Assembly: GCA_017623505.1 (NCBI GenBank)
Contig: JAGAOZ010000014.1
Span: 120,427-184,426 of the forward strand
Length of the DNA: 64,000 nt
Direction: 5' to 3'
Source: Alistipes sp.
GTDB lineage: Bacteria; Bacteroidota; Bacteroidia; Bacteroidales; Rikenellaceae
The translations under genes and the position numbers were made by a program. This document shows positions 17,291-26,189 of this stretch, one piece after another (positions within the stretch are counted from its first letter, which is position 1; each line of letters opens with the position of its first letter). A model generated the notes under the pieces. The model did no database searches and was not told the origin of the DNA. It worked only from the letters and a program-made list of their open reading frames with translations.

Positions 17291-19523
17291 CGACGATGAT
17301 TTTTATCTTGCGCCACTCTGACACCTCGGCCATCTCCGACAAGAGGGCGCGAAGGATATTTTTGGCCTTAGCAACAGAGCTGCGATGTTCTATCTTCAGA
17401 AGAATCTGCACTATCCACTCGCCACGCACTCGGTTCACATAAGGCTCGACAGGTCCAAAGACACGACCTCCAAACCGCTCACGCAGGCGCTTAGCGAGGG
17501 TTGCCGCGGCGTGACGCAACAGAGGAGCCTCTGCATAGCGGAGCGTCAAGGCGACAAGGCGCGAATAGGGAGGATAACCAAAGGCTTCGCGCTCGGCAAG
17601 CTCACACCGAGCCATAGCCTCATAGTCGCCACTGCGAACCCAGCCCAAAACGGGATTTTCAACCTCCGAAGTCTGGATAATAACCTCACCTGCACGCTCC
17701 CTGCGACCGGCACGGCCAGCAACCTGCGTCAAGAGCTGAAAGGCGCGCTCCGAGGCGCGGAAATCGGGGCTGAGCATAAGATTGTCGGCATTCAGGATAC
17801 CCACCAAAGAGACATTGGCGAAGTCAAAGCCTTTGGTTATCATCTGCGTACCGACCAAAACATCGCCCTCGCCACGTGCGAAAGCACCTATAATAGAGTT
17901 GTAGGCACGCTCCGAAGTGGAGGTGTCACTATCCAATCGCAGCACACTATTCTCAGGGAAGAGCTCACGAACAGCATCCTCAGCCTTCTCCGTACCGAAG
18001 CCCATCATCGTAAGCGCAGTGGTGCGACAGTTGGGACAACGCGACGGAACAGCCTCATTATGACCGCAATAGTGGCACTCCATACGTTGCTTATTACGGT
18101 GCAGAGTCAAGGCTACATTACAATTTGGACATCGCATCGACCACCCGCAATCACCACACTGCAACGCCGGAGAGTAGCCTCGGCGATTCTGGAAGAGCAT
18201 AACCTGCTCGCCACGGGCAAGTCTTGCAGAGATAGCTTGCTTCAAGTCGAGGTTGAAGTGACCACGTCGCTCACCACGCTTCAGGGCACGACGCGTATCG
18301 GAGATAACAATCCTCGGAGGGACAGCTTCGCCATATCGCTCCAAAAGCTCGGAATAGCCATATTTGCCCGACAAGGCGTTGGCGTAGCTCTCCAACGAAG
18401 GGGTAGCACTGCCTAAAAGCACATGCCCACCGCACATCGTAGCCAAGACAACGGCGGCATCACGACCATTATAACGCGGTGCGCTGTCGCTCTGCTTATA
18501 GCTTTGGTCGTGCTCCTCATCCACAACAACGAGTTGCAGGTGCTTCAAAGGCAGGAAGATTGCCGAACGCGCACCGATGACAATCTCGCCACCCTCGCTC
18601 TGCGACAAGCGCAGAAAGGTCTCGGTACGACGTTGCGCCGTAAGCTTCGAGTGGTAAGAGGTAACACGCTCGCCAAAGACTCGCTCCAGGCGTTCGACAA
18701 GCTGCGAGGTGAGGGCTATCTCAGGCAACAAGAACAACACATCGCCACCTCGGCTGACAACCTCGGCAATAAACTGCATATATATCTCGGTCTTACCCGA
18801 GCCGGTGATACCACGTAACAGATGAACGGTAGTTCCCGCCTGCTGCGACGAGCGAATCTGCGTGATAACACGTTGCTGAGCAGGGGACGGCGTAGGCAAT
18901 GAAAAGGGGCAATGCAGCACAGAGCCATACTCGCGAGGGCGATAAACAGACTCAAGGTAGCCGGCACGACGCATCGTAAGCAAAAGTGCTGAATCATACG
19001 GCAGAGCATAACGAGGCACCTCGCACTCCCCGCGACGCAGGAAGCTGAGCATATCACGCAGTACCTCAGCACGACGCGGAGCACGACGCTCAATGCGCAA
19101 AATCTCCTGCTCCACAGCCGGCTCATCACGCCACACCGACATCAAGCGCAGACAATGCTCCTCGGGCGTAGAGAAAATCTCTTGCGAGAACTCCTCCTCA
19201 CTCTGCGCCTTAGGCTTAATGAGCGAAGGCAAAGCCATACGCATAACCTCGCCAAGAGAACACATATAGTAATCGGCCATCCACTCCCAAAAACGCATCT
19301 GCTCCGCAGCAAGCAAAGGGCGCGAATAGAGCCGACGAACAACGCTTTTAACACGCTTATAGTCAGGCTTTTTGTCGCTTATAGACCAAACGATACCGGT
19401 ATAGTAGTTGCGCTGACCAAACTGCACAAGCACAGCATCTCCGCACGCCAGCTCCATACCCTGCGGAATGGAGAAGGTGTAGGTGGGTTGCGCAAGCGGC
19501 AGAACTATCTCGGCATACAACAT
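17274..19523 (-). CDS. priA: Primosomal protein N' (replication restart helicase PriA)
   Basis: 3'-5' helicase that reloads the replisome at stalled forks. The 749 residues have an N-terminal 3'-DNA-binding domain, Walker A GITGSGKTEIY (about 240), a DEEH box (VVVDEEHDQSYKQSD), and the helicase-embedded zinc module (CGDCG, CPNC, CHYCG, CPNC; about 449-490). Zinc-binding cysteines are complete. Leads a two-gene operon with comF; a TACCTTTG -7 box lies 29 nt before the ATG. Confidence 0.97.
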   Translation of the reverse strand: MLYAEIVLPLAQPTYTFSIPQGMELACGDAVLVQFGQRNYYTGIVWSISDKKPDYKRVKSVVRRLYSRPLLAAEQMRFWEWMADYYMCSLGEVMRMALPSLIKPKAQSEEEFSQEIFSTPEEHCLRLMSVWRDEPAVEQEILRIERRAPRRAEVLRDMLSFLRRGECEVPRYALPYDSALLLTMRRAGYLESVYRPREYGSVLHCPFSLPTPSPAQQRVITQIRSSQQAGTTVHLLRGITGSGKTEIYMQFIAEVVSRGGDVLFLLPEIALTSQLVERLERVFGERVTSYHSKLTAQRRTETFLRLSQSEGGEIVIGARSAIFLPLKHLQLVVVDEEHDQSYKQSDSAPRYNGRDAAVVLATMCGGHVLLGSATPSLESYANALSGKYGYSELLERYGEAVPPRIVISDTRRALKRGERRGHFNLDLKQAISARLARGEQVMLFQNRRGYSPALQCGDCGWSMRCPNCNVALTLHRNKQRMECHYCGHNEAVPSRCPNCRTTALTMMGFGTEKAEDAVRELFPENSVLRLDSDTSTSERAYNSIIGAFARGEGDVLVGTQMITKGFDFANVSLVGILNADNLMLSPDFRASERAFQLLTQVAGRAGRRERAGEVIIQTSEVENPVLGWVRSGDYEAMARCELAEREAFGYPPYSRLVALTLRYAEAPLLRHAAATLAKRLRERFGGRVFGPVEPYVNRVRGEWIVQILLKIEHRSSVAKAKNILRALLSEMAEVSEWRKIKIIVDVDPQ

Positions 19524-19551
19524 AAGCGGTAAAATATATCTTATTGGTCTT

Positions 19552-19559
19552 CAAAGGTA
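19552..19559 (-). promoter_or_regulatory. Putative -7 box for priA-comF
   Basis: TACCTTTG on the minus strand matches TAnnTTTG exactly. No well-spaced -33 TTTG was found, so confidence is moderate. Confidence 0.5.
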
Positions 19560-19614
19560 GTAATTTATTTGCAAGAAAAATGGGCTCGGAGGACTCTTTT
19601 TGTCGAAACTTCTA

Positions 19615-19622
19615 TACATTTG
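19615..19622 (+). promoter_or_regulatory. Putative -7 box for the radical SAM gene
   Basis: TACATTTG matches TAnnTTTG, 24 nt before the chosen ATG at 19646. It forms a divergent pair with the priA box 55 nt away. No clear -33 element. Confidence 0.5.
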
Positions 19623-19645
19623 CATCGAGATTACCGATTGCAACT

Positions 19646-20629
19646 ATGGCAGAGCTTTATCCATGGGGCGACACACGCCGTTTTAACAGTTACGCAGCCT
19701 ACTTCCGCCGAACATTTGGCCGACGGATGCAGAAGGTCACGATAAATGCCGGCTTCACCTGCCCCAATCGTGACGGAAGCATCTCGACAGGGGGTTGCAC
19801 ATTCTGCGACAATGCCGCCTTCACACCCTCGTACTGCCAGAGCCACAAGAGTATAACAGAGCAGATAAACGAGGGAATAGAGTTTCACACACGCCGCTAC
19901 CGCGAGGCTGAGGAGTACTTGGCTTACTTCCAATCATACTCCAACACCTACGCCCCATTAGAGCAACTGAAACGATGTTACGACGAGGCTCTTGCACACC
20001 CCAACGTGGCGGGAATAGTTGTCGGCACACGTCCCGACTGCGTGGATGAGCAGAAGTTGGATTACTTCGCCGAGATAGCCAAGCAGAAATATGTCGCAAT
20101 AGAGTATGGCATAGAATCGGTCTACGACACAACACTCCAACGCATAAACCGAGGGCACGACTTCGCAACAGCACGCCGAGCGGTGGAGCTCACAGCCGAG
20201 AGAGGCATACACTGCGGAGCACACTTCATACTCGGACTGCCCGACGAGAGCGACGCAATGCTCATAGAGCAGACCGAGGTGATAAACTCACTGCCGCTGA
20301 CAACGATAAAGTTTCACCAGCTGCAACTATTCAAAGGGACACCCCTCGCAGCAGAGTGGGACGCCCATCCCGAGAGATTTCGCTTCTGGAGCATAGAGGA
20401 GTATATCGAATTATTCACAGAGATACTGCGACGACTGCGTCCCGACATTGTCGTAGAGCGTTTCGCTGGCGAGTGCCCACCACGTTTTCACCACACCAAA
20501 GGGTGGGGATTGGTGCGTAACGAACAACTTTTGGCAATGCTCGATAAAAGATTGGAGCAAAAAGGTGTACATCAAGGAGATATTTTTATATATTTGCACC
20601 CGAATTTTGATTTTACTACGAAAAAGTAA
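19646..20629 (+). CDS. TIGR01212 family radical SAM protein (YhcC/YtqA-like)
   Basis: 327 residues from MAELYPWGDTRR; the upstream ATG at 19544 lies before the promoter box. The radical SAM cysteines are in FTCPNRDGSIS followed by TGGCTFC, the characteristic long first spacing of this subfamily. Further motifs are GTRPDCV and EYGIES. The family belongs to the elongator-protein-3-like radical SAM group; its substrate was long unknown and I do not assign one. The 3' end is 44 nt before the YitT-family gene on the same strand, so the two may be co-transcribed. Confidence 0.9.
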   Translation: MAELYPWGDTRRFNSYAAYFRRTFGRRMQKVTINAGFTCPNRDGSISTGGCTFCDNAAFTPSYCQSHKSITEQINEGIEFHTRRYREAEEYLAYFQSYSNTYAPLEQLKRCYDEALAHPNVAGIVVGTRPDCVDEQKLDYFAEIAKQKYVAIEYGIESVYDTTLQRINRGHDFATARRAVELTAERGIHCGAHFILGLPDESDAMLIEQTEVINSLPLTTIKFHQLQLFKGTPLAAEWDAHPERFRFWSIEEYIELFTEILRRLRPDIVVERFAGECPPRFHHTKGWGLVRNEQLLAMLDKRLEQKGVHQGDIFIYLHPNFDFTTKK

Positions 20630-20673
20630 GCAAAACATAGGAAATAGATTACAAATTATAAGTTACTTGGGTT

Positions 20674-21582
20674 ATGAACAGTGCAGTTAAAAAGTTGGCT
20701 ATCGGCTTGAAGGAGTATCTGCTGATGGCTATCGGTATGTCGTGCTACGCATTGGGTTGGGTAGCGTGTATTATGCCTGCCGGAGGTATGGGTGGCGGTG
20801 CAACAGGTTTGTCGATGTTGATGAACCACTTCTTCCCAATGATATCTATCGGTACATTTGTATTCATAATAAATGCAACACTGCTGCTGATAGCAGGTTT
20901 CATAATAGGCTGGAAGTTCGGAATAAAGACCGTATACTGTATCATAGTGCTGTCAATAGCGATGGACCTGTGTAAGTGGCTCATACCGGATAACATACTC
21001 GTGGAGTATACCGAAGGAATTGACGCCAACTCGCTGCTGCTGGTGATACTCGGTGCTGTGATGGCAGGTATAGGTGTGGTGCTGTGCTTCTCGCAGGGTG
21101 GCTCGACAGGTGGAACAGACATCGTGGCGATGATAATAAACAAATATCGCACAATAAGCTACGGTAGAATAGTTATCTCAAGCGACTTCTTCATTATCGG
21201 CAGCTCAATATTTATCGCTAACAACGTGGCAGACGGTATAGCGATGATAATATACGGATATATTATGGTGGGCGTATTTGGCTACACAGTAGACCTCATA
21301 CAGTCGGGCAGCCAGCAGTCGAGTCAGATATTTATCATCAGCAAACACTACGAGCAGATAGCTGACGCCATAATAACAGAGGCTCACCGCGGTGCAACAG
21401 TGCTCGATGGCACAGGATGGTACACCAAAGAGCCAAGTAAGATAGTGATGGTGGTGTGTCGTAAACGCGACGCATCGATGATACTCAAGACAGCACGCAA
21501 ATATGACCCTAACGCATTTATCTCGATGGGCTCGGTAATGGGCGTATACGGTCAGGGATTTGAGGCTCTGACGAAGATTTAG
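20674..21582 (+). CDS. YitT family membrane protein (DUF161 + DUF2179)
   Basis: 302 residues with five to six membrane segments in the first 200, the duplicated PAGGMGGGATGLSM and FSQGGSTGGTDIVAMI motifs of DUF161, and a soluble C-terminal DUF2179 domain (about 222-302). The molecular function is not established; family members are integral inner-membrane proteins. A strong hairpin terminator lies 60 nt downstream. Confidence 0.93.
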   Translation: MNSAVKKLAIGLKEYLLMAIGMSCYALGWVACIMPAGGMGGGATGLSMLMNHFFPMISIGTFVFIINATLLLIAGFIIGWKFGIKTVYCIIVLSIAMDLCKWLIPDNILVEYTEGIDANSLLLVILGAVMAGIGVVLCFSQGGSTGGTDIVAMIINKYRTISYGRIVISSDFFIIGSSIFIANNVADGIAMIIYGYIMVGVFGYTVDLIQSGSQQSSQIFIISKHYEQIADAIITEAHRGATVLDGTGWYTKEPSKIVMVVCRKRDASMILKTARKYDPNAFISMGSVMGVYGQGFEALTKI

Positions 21583-21641
21583 CTTCGCAATGAGTAATTA
21601 GTAAAGAGTAATTAGAAATTAGTAATTAGTATTTTTTATAT

Positions 21642-21681
21642 AACAACGCGGGTAACCAATTGGTTACCCGTGTTGTTTTGG
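21642..21681. terminator. Rho-independent terminator, probably bidirectional
   Basis: An almost perfect 17-bp inverted repeat (AACAACGCGGGTAACC with GGTTACCCGTGTTGTT, centre at 21660/21661) with T runs on the plus side and A-rich DNA on the other. It sits between the convergent YitT gene (+) and cytidylyltransferase gene (-) and can serve both. Confidence 0.9.
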
Positions 21682-21713
21682 GGGAGGTTGTAAAGGGGGT
21701 TTATCCTCTAATT

Positions 21714-21741
21714 TTGAATTTTGAATTCTGAATTTTGAATT
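21714..21741. repeat. AATTTTG heptad array
   Basis: Four near-perfect head-to-tail copies of AATTTTG directly after the cytidylyltransferase stop codon. The same heptad, in either orientation, flanks the 81-bp repeats near 45.9, 47.9, 54.6 and 63.2 kb. Confidence 0.7.
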
Positions 21742-22395
21742 TCACTTTGTATGTAAGCCTGCGGCGACGATTGCCTCGGCAAGGCGGAAATCATCCTCAT
21801 TGTCGATATCCTGGCTCTCGATGCGGTCCGTAGCAACGATATATGGCGTAAAACCTATGCGGCGGTGGTGCTCACGCCACAACTCCGCACGGAAGACAAA
21901 CAGCGCCGACGTCTCAACGAACAGAGGCTCCAAATCCTGGGTACGTGGTACGTGCGAGAGTTCATAGTTAAGCGGCTTGCCCTGCCACCACGCAAAGGTC
22001 TGTATGCGTTCCGCCGTAAATGCCGAGTCATACTCGCCACTCTGCACCTTAGCCACAGCACCCTCAATGGTCGAGGTGCGGATAAAAGGTGAGGTGGTAT
22101 GCGCCAAGACATAAACATCGGCTTCGACTTCACGGGTGAACGCATCGTAAATCTGGGCTCCGAGCGTTGTATGGCTATCCAACTGCTCGCTACGCTTCAA
22201 GAAGCGCACACCTGCGGGCAGATACTCCCTAACCTGCTCGTCACTGCAATATACATATACCTCGTCGATGTTACTCGCCGCAACAAGGCTCTCGGCAAGG
22301 TAGCACAACAGAGGCTTACCGCCCAACAGACGCAGATTCTTGCGGGCGACACGCTCGCTATTCAGACGGATAGGGATAAAGGCTACGGTTTTCAT
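21742..22395 (-). CDS. Acylneuraminate cytidylyltransferase-like protein (CMP-sugar synthetase)
   Basis: 217-residue nucleotidyltransferase of the NeuA/KdsB fold. It has the N-terminal CTP-binding pattern IPIRLNSERVARKNLRLLGGKPLL (split: IPIRLNSERVARKN, then LRLLGGKPLL), AHTTSPFI and a late DIDNEDDFRLAE motif like NeuA. It should activate a nonulosonate or related acid as CMP-sugar for surface glycans. No nonulosonate synthesis genes lie beside it, so the true sugar is open. It lies 19 nt downstream of the four-gene membrane protein cluster on the same strand and could be co-transcribed. Confidence 0.85.
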   Translation of the reverse strand: MKTVAFIPIRLNSERVARKNLRLLGGKPLLCYLAESLVAASNIDEVYVYCSDEQVREYLPAGVRFLKRSEQLDSHTTLGAQIYDAFTREVEADVYVLAHTTSPFIRTSTIEGAVAKVQSGEYDSAFTAERIQTFAWWQGKPLNYELSHVPRTQDLEPLFVETSALFVFRAELWREHHRRIGFTPYIVATDRIESQDIDNEDDFRLAEAIVAAGLHTK

Positions 22396-22414
22396 CTTGG
22401 CAGATAATTTTTAA

Positions 22415-23251
22415 TTACTCTTGCGTACTTTGCTGGCTCGCAAGCTCTCGGCGCAACTCCTCAATCTGCTGCTGCATACGCTCCAACTGCTGCTCCGGAG
22501 TAAGGGCGGCAGGGGTTGCGGGAGTTACGGGCTCGGTAGAGATTACAGGCTCGGCAGAAGCGATAGGAGCGGCAGGAACGACAGGCTCTGCACTCTGAAT
22601 AGGCTCCGGACCCTGCACCAAAGCAGGTTGTGCCTTGAAAGTCGAAGCATAGAGAGCATAGAAGAGGATGCCAAAAATCTGAGCAATCACCACAAGGGCA
22701 TAGAAACAGATATACGCCTCAAAATCCCATAAATATAGACTATATATCTCACTGATAGCCATCAAACATATATAACTCTCAAAAATAATGAATAGTGATG
22801 GATAAATTATGGCACTCGTTTTCAAGAAGCCTCTTCCACGAATTGAGCGCATCAATAATATCACACCAATAAGATTGACTATCGAAATTGCCAACCAGCC
22901 AAAAAATCCTAACTCAACTGAGCGATATACGGTATGACCCAAAAATAAATCCCAATCATAAAACTCATAACGAGTTAGACCGAAGAACTGCAGAATATCT
23001 AACACAACTGACAAAGATGCACTGATAGCCAACACCATAGCTCCACCTTTGACCTTCATGCCCGGCTTTGACTTGGCAAACCAGATAAAGAAACCTATGG
23101 CAATCAATGAATATAATAATAGGTCTAAAATGAAAATCGCAATATTAAGTCCTTCAAAAGATAATATTGGAAAGATGCTAAGCAAACCACACAATAATTC
23201 CAAGCCAATCAACGATGCAACGATGGCAAAAATAATCTTCAAAGCTTTCAT
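22415..23251 (-). CDS. Unknown multi-pass membrane protein, tandem family copy 1
   Basis: 278 residues, family not recognised. About six membrane segments, with the shared motifs FFIWFAKSKPGMKVKGGAM (about 56-74) and LLMRSIRGRGFLKT. After the last span comes STFKAQPALVQGPEPIQSAE, then a Pro/Ala/Val/Glu linker, then a short coiled coil (LEQ-type heptads, LERMQQQIEELRRELA). The tail end (SQQSTQE) differs from the other three copies. The tail would be cytoplasmic if the N-terminus is inside. Last of four adjacent relatives. Confidence 0.8.
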   Translation of the reverse strand: MKALKIIFAIVASLIGLELLCGLLSIFPILSFEGLNIAIFILDLLLYSLIAIGFFIWFAKSKPGMKVKGGAMVLAISASLSVVLDILQFFGLTRYEFYDWDLFLGHTVYRSVELGFFGWLAISIVNLIGVILLMRSIRGRGFLKTSAIIYPSLFIIFESYICLMAISEIYSLYLWDFEAYICFYALVVIAQIFGILFYALYASTFKAQPALVQGPEPIQSAEPVVPAAPIASAEPVISTEPVTPATPAALTPEQQLERMQQQIEELRRELASQQSTQE

Positions 23252-23272
23252 AGTATAATAAGGTATTTAGGG

Positions 23273-24130
23273 TTACTCGTTTGACTGTGGATTATTATTA
23301 GCCTCCTGCTGTGCCTTAAGGCGTTGTAACTCGTCAATTTGACGCTGCAACTCATCCAAACGCTGCTGAGTGGTTGGGACGGCCGGAGTGGCAGGGGTGG
23401 CAAGCATGGTCGGCTCTGCACTCTGAATAGGCCCTGAGCCCTGCACCAAAGCAGGTTGTGCCTTGAATGTAGAGGCGTAGATGGCATAGAAGATGGTGCG
23501 ACAGAGGCTGGCAAAGAATGAGAGGCCAACATTTATTATATAAAACATCTCTGAGCCGGCATTCCAATCCCAATCAAACGCTTCGATACCATAAACCCAA
23601 TAGAGAGCGCGGATTGAATTAAGCATAGTATTTGTTATCAGCAACGCGGGATAGGCGATGGCCACCGTCTTCATAAAACCTCTGCCCTTTACCGAGCGCA
23701 TCAGCAATATTATACCTATAAGATTGATTATGCCGATAGCTAACCAACCCAAATAACCCATATTAACCGGGTCATGTGACCACGTATCTTCTCTCTCCAA
23801 TACTGTAAGACCAAAGAATTGCAGAAGGCTCAAAACAAGCGATAATATTGCACCGATAGCCAATATCATAGCTCCGCCTTTGACCTTCATGCCCGGCTTT
23901 GACTTACCGAACCAAATAAAGAAGCCAATGGCTGTTAGGCCGTAGGTTAAAAAGCCTGTTACAAAAGATATTATGCCGAAAATAATTATCGCAAATCTTT
24001 GTGCCTCAAAGGCATCGTACGCCTCGCTATCCCACAAGAAATTATAGTAGCAGACACTGCATACCCAACTCACCAAATCCAATGCAATCAATGATGCAAC
24101 GATGGCAAAAATAATCTTTAAGGCTCTCAT
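23273..24130 (-). CDS. Unknown multi-pass membrane protein, tandem family copy 2
   Basis: 285 residues, same layout as the neighbours: N-terminus MRALKIIFAIVASLIALDLV, FFIWFGKSKPGMKVKGGAM, LLMRSVKGRGFMKT, STFKAQPALVQG, then a coiled-coil tail (LDELQRQIDELQRLKAQ) ending NNNPQSNE. The loop between spans 3 and 4 (EREDTWSHDPVN) is unlike its paralogs. The last 200 or so bases are nearly identical to copy 3 while the middle is diverged. Spacing to both neighbours is 21 nt. Confidence 0.8.
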   Translation of the reverse strand: MRALKIIFAIVASLIALDLVSWVCSVCYYNFLWDSEAYDAFEAQRFAIIIFGIISFVTGFLTYGLTAIGFFIWFGKSKPGMKVKGGAMILAIGAILSLVLSLLQFFGLTVLEREDTWSHDPVNMGYLGWLAIGIINLIGIILLMRSVKGRGFMKTVAIAYPALLITNTMLNSIRALYWVYGIEAFDWDWNAGSEMFYIINVGLSFFASLCRTIFYAIYASTFKAQPALVQGSGPIQSAEPTMLATPATPAVPTTQQRLDELQRQIDELQRLKAQQEANNNPQSNE

Positions 24131-24151
24131 AGTATAATAAGGTTTTTAGGG

Positions 24152-24985
24152 TTACTCGTTTGACTGTGGATTATTCTTAGCTTCCTGCTGTGCCTTAAGG
24201 CGTTGTAACTCGTCAATTTGACGCTGCAACTCATCCAAACGCTGCTGAGTGGTTGGGACGGCCGGAGCGACATGGGTGGCAAGCATGGTCGGCTCTGCAC
24301 TCTGAATAGGCTCCGGACCCTGCACCAAAGCAGGTTGTGCCTTGAAAGTCGAAGCATAGAGAGCATAGAAGAGAATACAGCAAATGCCGGCAATGAAATC
24401 AAAGACTCGCACAGTCCATATAAAGCCTTCAGACATCATAAATTCCCACAAGTCCATAGCAGGGTCGAGTTGTACCAAGGTCCAGATGAAATTAGCTGTG
24501 AAGGTCAATGAAAAACCAATAATACCCATTGTCTTCATAAAAGCTTTACCACGCACCGAACGCATCAGCAATATCACACCGACAAAATCAACGATGTTGA
24601 GTGCTATCCATCCAAAATTAGCGGTCTCGATATAATAATACCAATAATATTGATAATGGGTTACTCCGAACATTTGTAATATCACCAGTACAATCGCGAG
24701 TAGTGCGCTGATAGCCAACATCATAGCTCCTGCTTTAACCTTCATGCCCGGTTTCGATTTAGCAAACCAAATAAAGAAGCCTGTGGCAATTAATGCAGAT
24801 AGCAGAATTTTACTTATGAAATAAATAAGGCTAAAAGCCAAAGATGCCGTCGAGAGCACATCAAAAGCATCGGGATCCTCAATATCCCACAAAAAACTAT
24901 AGTAACAGGTATAACATATATAATTAGCAAGGTACAAAGCCAGCAATGCGGCTACTACGGAAAAGATAATCTTTAAGGCTCTCAT
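24152..24985 (-). CDS. Unknown multi-pass membrane protein, tandem family copy 3
   Basis: 277 residues with the family motifs FFIWFAKSKPGMKVKAGAM and LLMRSVRGKAFMKT, and the same tail as copy 2 (LDELQRQIDELQRLKAQ, ending KNNPQSNE). The extracytoplasmic loop HYQYYWYYYIET is very aromatic. Translational start MRALKIIF and the 21-nt upstream spacer (CATAGTATAATAAGG-type on the plus strand) are shared with copies 1 and 2. Function unknown. Confidence 0.8.
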   Translation of the reverse strand: MRALKIIFSVVAALLALYLANYICYTCYYSFLWDIEDPDAFDVLSTASLAFSLIYFISKILLSALIATGFFIWFAKSKPGMKVKAGAMMLAISALLAIVLVILQMFGVTHYQYYWYYYIETANFGWIALNIVDFVGVILLMRSVRGKAFMKTMGIIGFSLTFTANFIWTLVQLDPAMDLWEFMMSEGFIWTVRVFDFIAGICCILFYALYASTFKAQPALVQGPEPIQSAEPTMLATHVAPAVPTTQQRLDELQRQIDELQRLKAQQEAKNNPQSNE

Positions 24986-25006
24986 AGTATAATAAGGTAT
25001 TTAGGG

Positions 25007-26005
25007 TTACTCGTTTGACTGTGGATTATTCTTAGCTTCCTGCTGTGCCTTAAGGCGTTGTAGCTCCTCAACCTGGCGTTGTAACTCAATGATTTGCTGT
25101 TGCTGATCCACAAACGTTGCTCGCTCAGCTGCCTTTTGTTGCTTTTTTGCCAAACGCTGCTGACGTTGCTGCTGACGCTCCAACTCACGCTGCTGACGCT
25201 TCTGATACTGCTGGCGAAGATACTCTGCATACTGCTCGTCACTCATAGTAAAGGTACGACCAAAGCATAACAGAAATGCGGCTGTCGAAAGAAATATAAT
25301 GGTCGGAATAAAATTGTGGAGGATGTAAAATAAAAATGGACTAAAGTCGAAATTATAAGTATAGTAGTAATAATCATCCGTAACATATATACCTTCACCA
25401 TAGTATATAACATGGTAATCAAACCAATCTACCATCAGACTATTTATACCGTAACTCCATACGCTAAAAATATCAAATATCCAGCCACATACATATATCA
25501 GGCTGGTTGTGACGAGAGATATTGGAACTACATAACAGACCACTTTAAACAGACCCCGCACTCGTGGTGAACTCGCAAGCATAATGCACGCAACCAAAAA
25601 TATAATACCCACCAAAAGTTCGGCAAGCAACATTAATTTGCCACCTAAAAAAGCTCCGCCATAAATGATGTACTCATAAGAGAACACTGCGCTATTCAAA
25701 AGAGCCACAGCAGAGGCTATAACAAACAACAACGATGATATCTTGACGGCTTTGTCCTTAGACTGATAGTTCTTATATACAAGCAAAAAGCCCACAAGAG
25801 CAAAAGCCCACATCCAAACTCTAAAGCTTACAATGATATTAAGGTATGCTTCACAACTTACGACAAAAAATAGTGGAACTCCGTTACCGTTGGCAGTACT
25901 ACTCGTGGAATATCCTAACCCACGGAATATTATCAAAGCGGCACATAGAGCGGCTGAGATAATCAAACAAATTTTTGCGTGTTTCAAAGACTGGCTCTTC
26001 TCCAT
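25007..26005 (-). CDS. Unknown multi-pass membrane protein, tandem family copy 4 (divergent)
   Basis: 332 residues. The N-terminus (MEKSQSLKHAKICLIISAAL) and membrane core differ from copies 1-3, but the layout is the same: about six spans, then a tail. The tail has a Gln/Arg-rich coiled coil (QQYQKRQQRELERQQQRQQ, about 270-290) and finishes in the same LQRLKAQQEAKNNPQSNE as copy 3. The shared 3' end is about 60-70 bases, suggesting the tail was copied onto an unrelated or very old relative. First gene of the cluster. Confidence 0.8.
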   Translation of the reverse strand: MEKSQSLKHAKICLIISAALCAALIIFRGLGYSTSSTANGNGVPLFFVVSCEAYLNIIVSFRVWMWAFALVGFLLVYKNYQSKDKAVKISSLLFVIASAVALLNSAVFSYEYIIYGGAFLGGKLMLLAELLVGIIFLVACIMLASSPRVRGLFKVVCYVVPISLVTTSLIYVCGWIFDIFSVWSYGINSLMVDWFDYHVIYYGEGIYVTDDYYYYTYNFDFSPFLFYILHNFIPTIIFLSTAAFLLCFGRTFTMSDEQYAEYLRQQYQKRQQRELERQQQRQQRLAKKQQKAAERATFVDQQQQIIELQRQVEELQRLKAQQEAKNNPQSNE

Positions 26006-26037
26006 AGTTGTAATAATTTTAAGTTAGACACTCTTCC

Positions 26038-26170
26038 GGCAGGGTTTGCCTGCCATAAAACACCCTCTCTGCCAAAGTCGGGGGCACACACCCGCCACTC
26101 GGCTTCTCTTCCGCTTAAAAACAGACAATACGCCAGGGGCACACCCTAAAGGTTAGCCCCCGCGTATGTA
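26038..26170 (-). other. GC-rich hairpins after infC
   Basis: This gap holds several short inverted repeats: GGCAGG/CCTGCC at 26038-26054, GGGGG...CCC near 26081-26095, and GGGGC/GCCCC near 26137-26162. They may end the thrS-infC transcript. No rpmI or rplT coding sequence is here, although these genes normally follow infC. Confidence 0.4.
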
Positions 26171-26189
26171 ACTATGTCTGTCAGAAACT

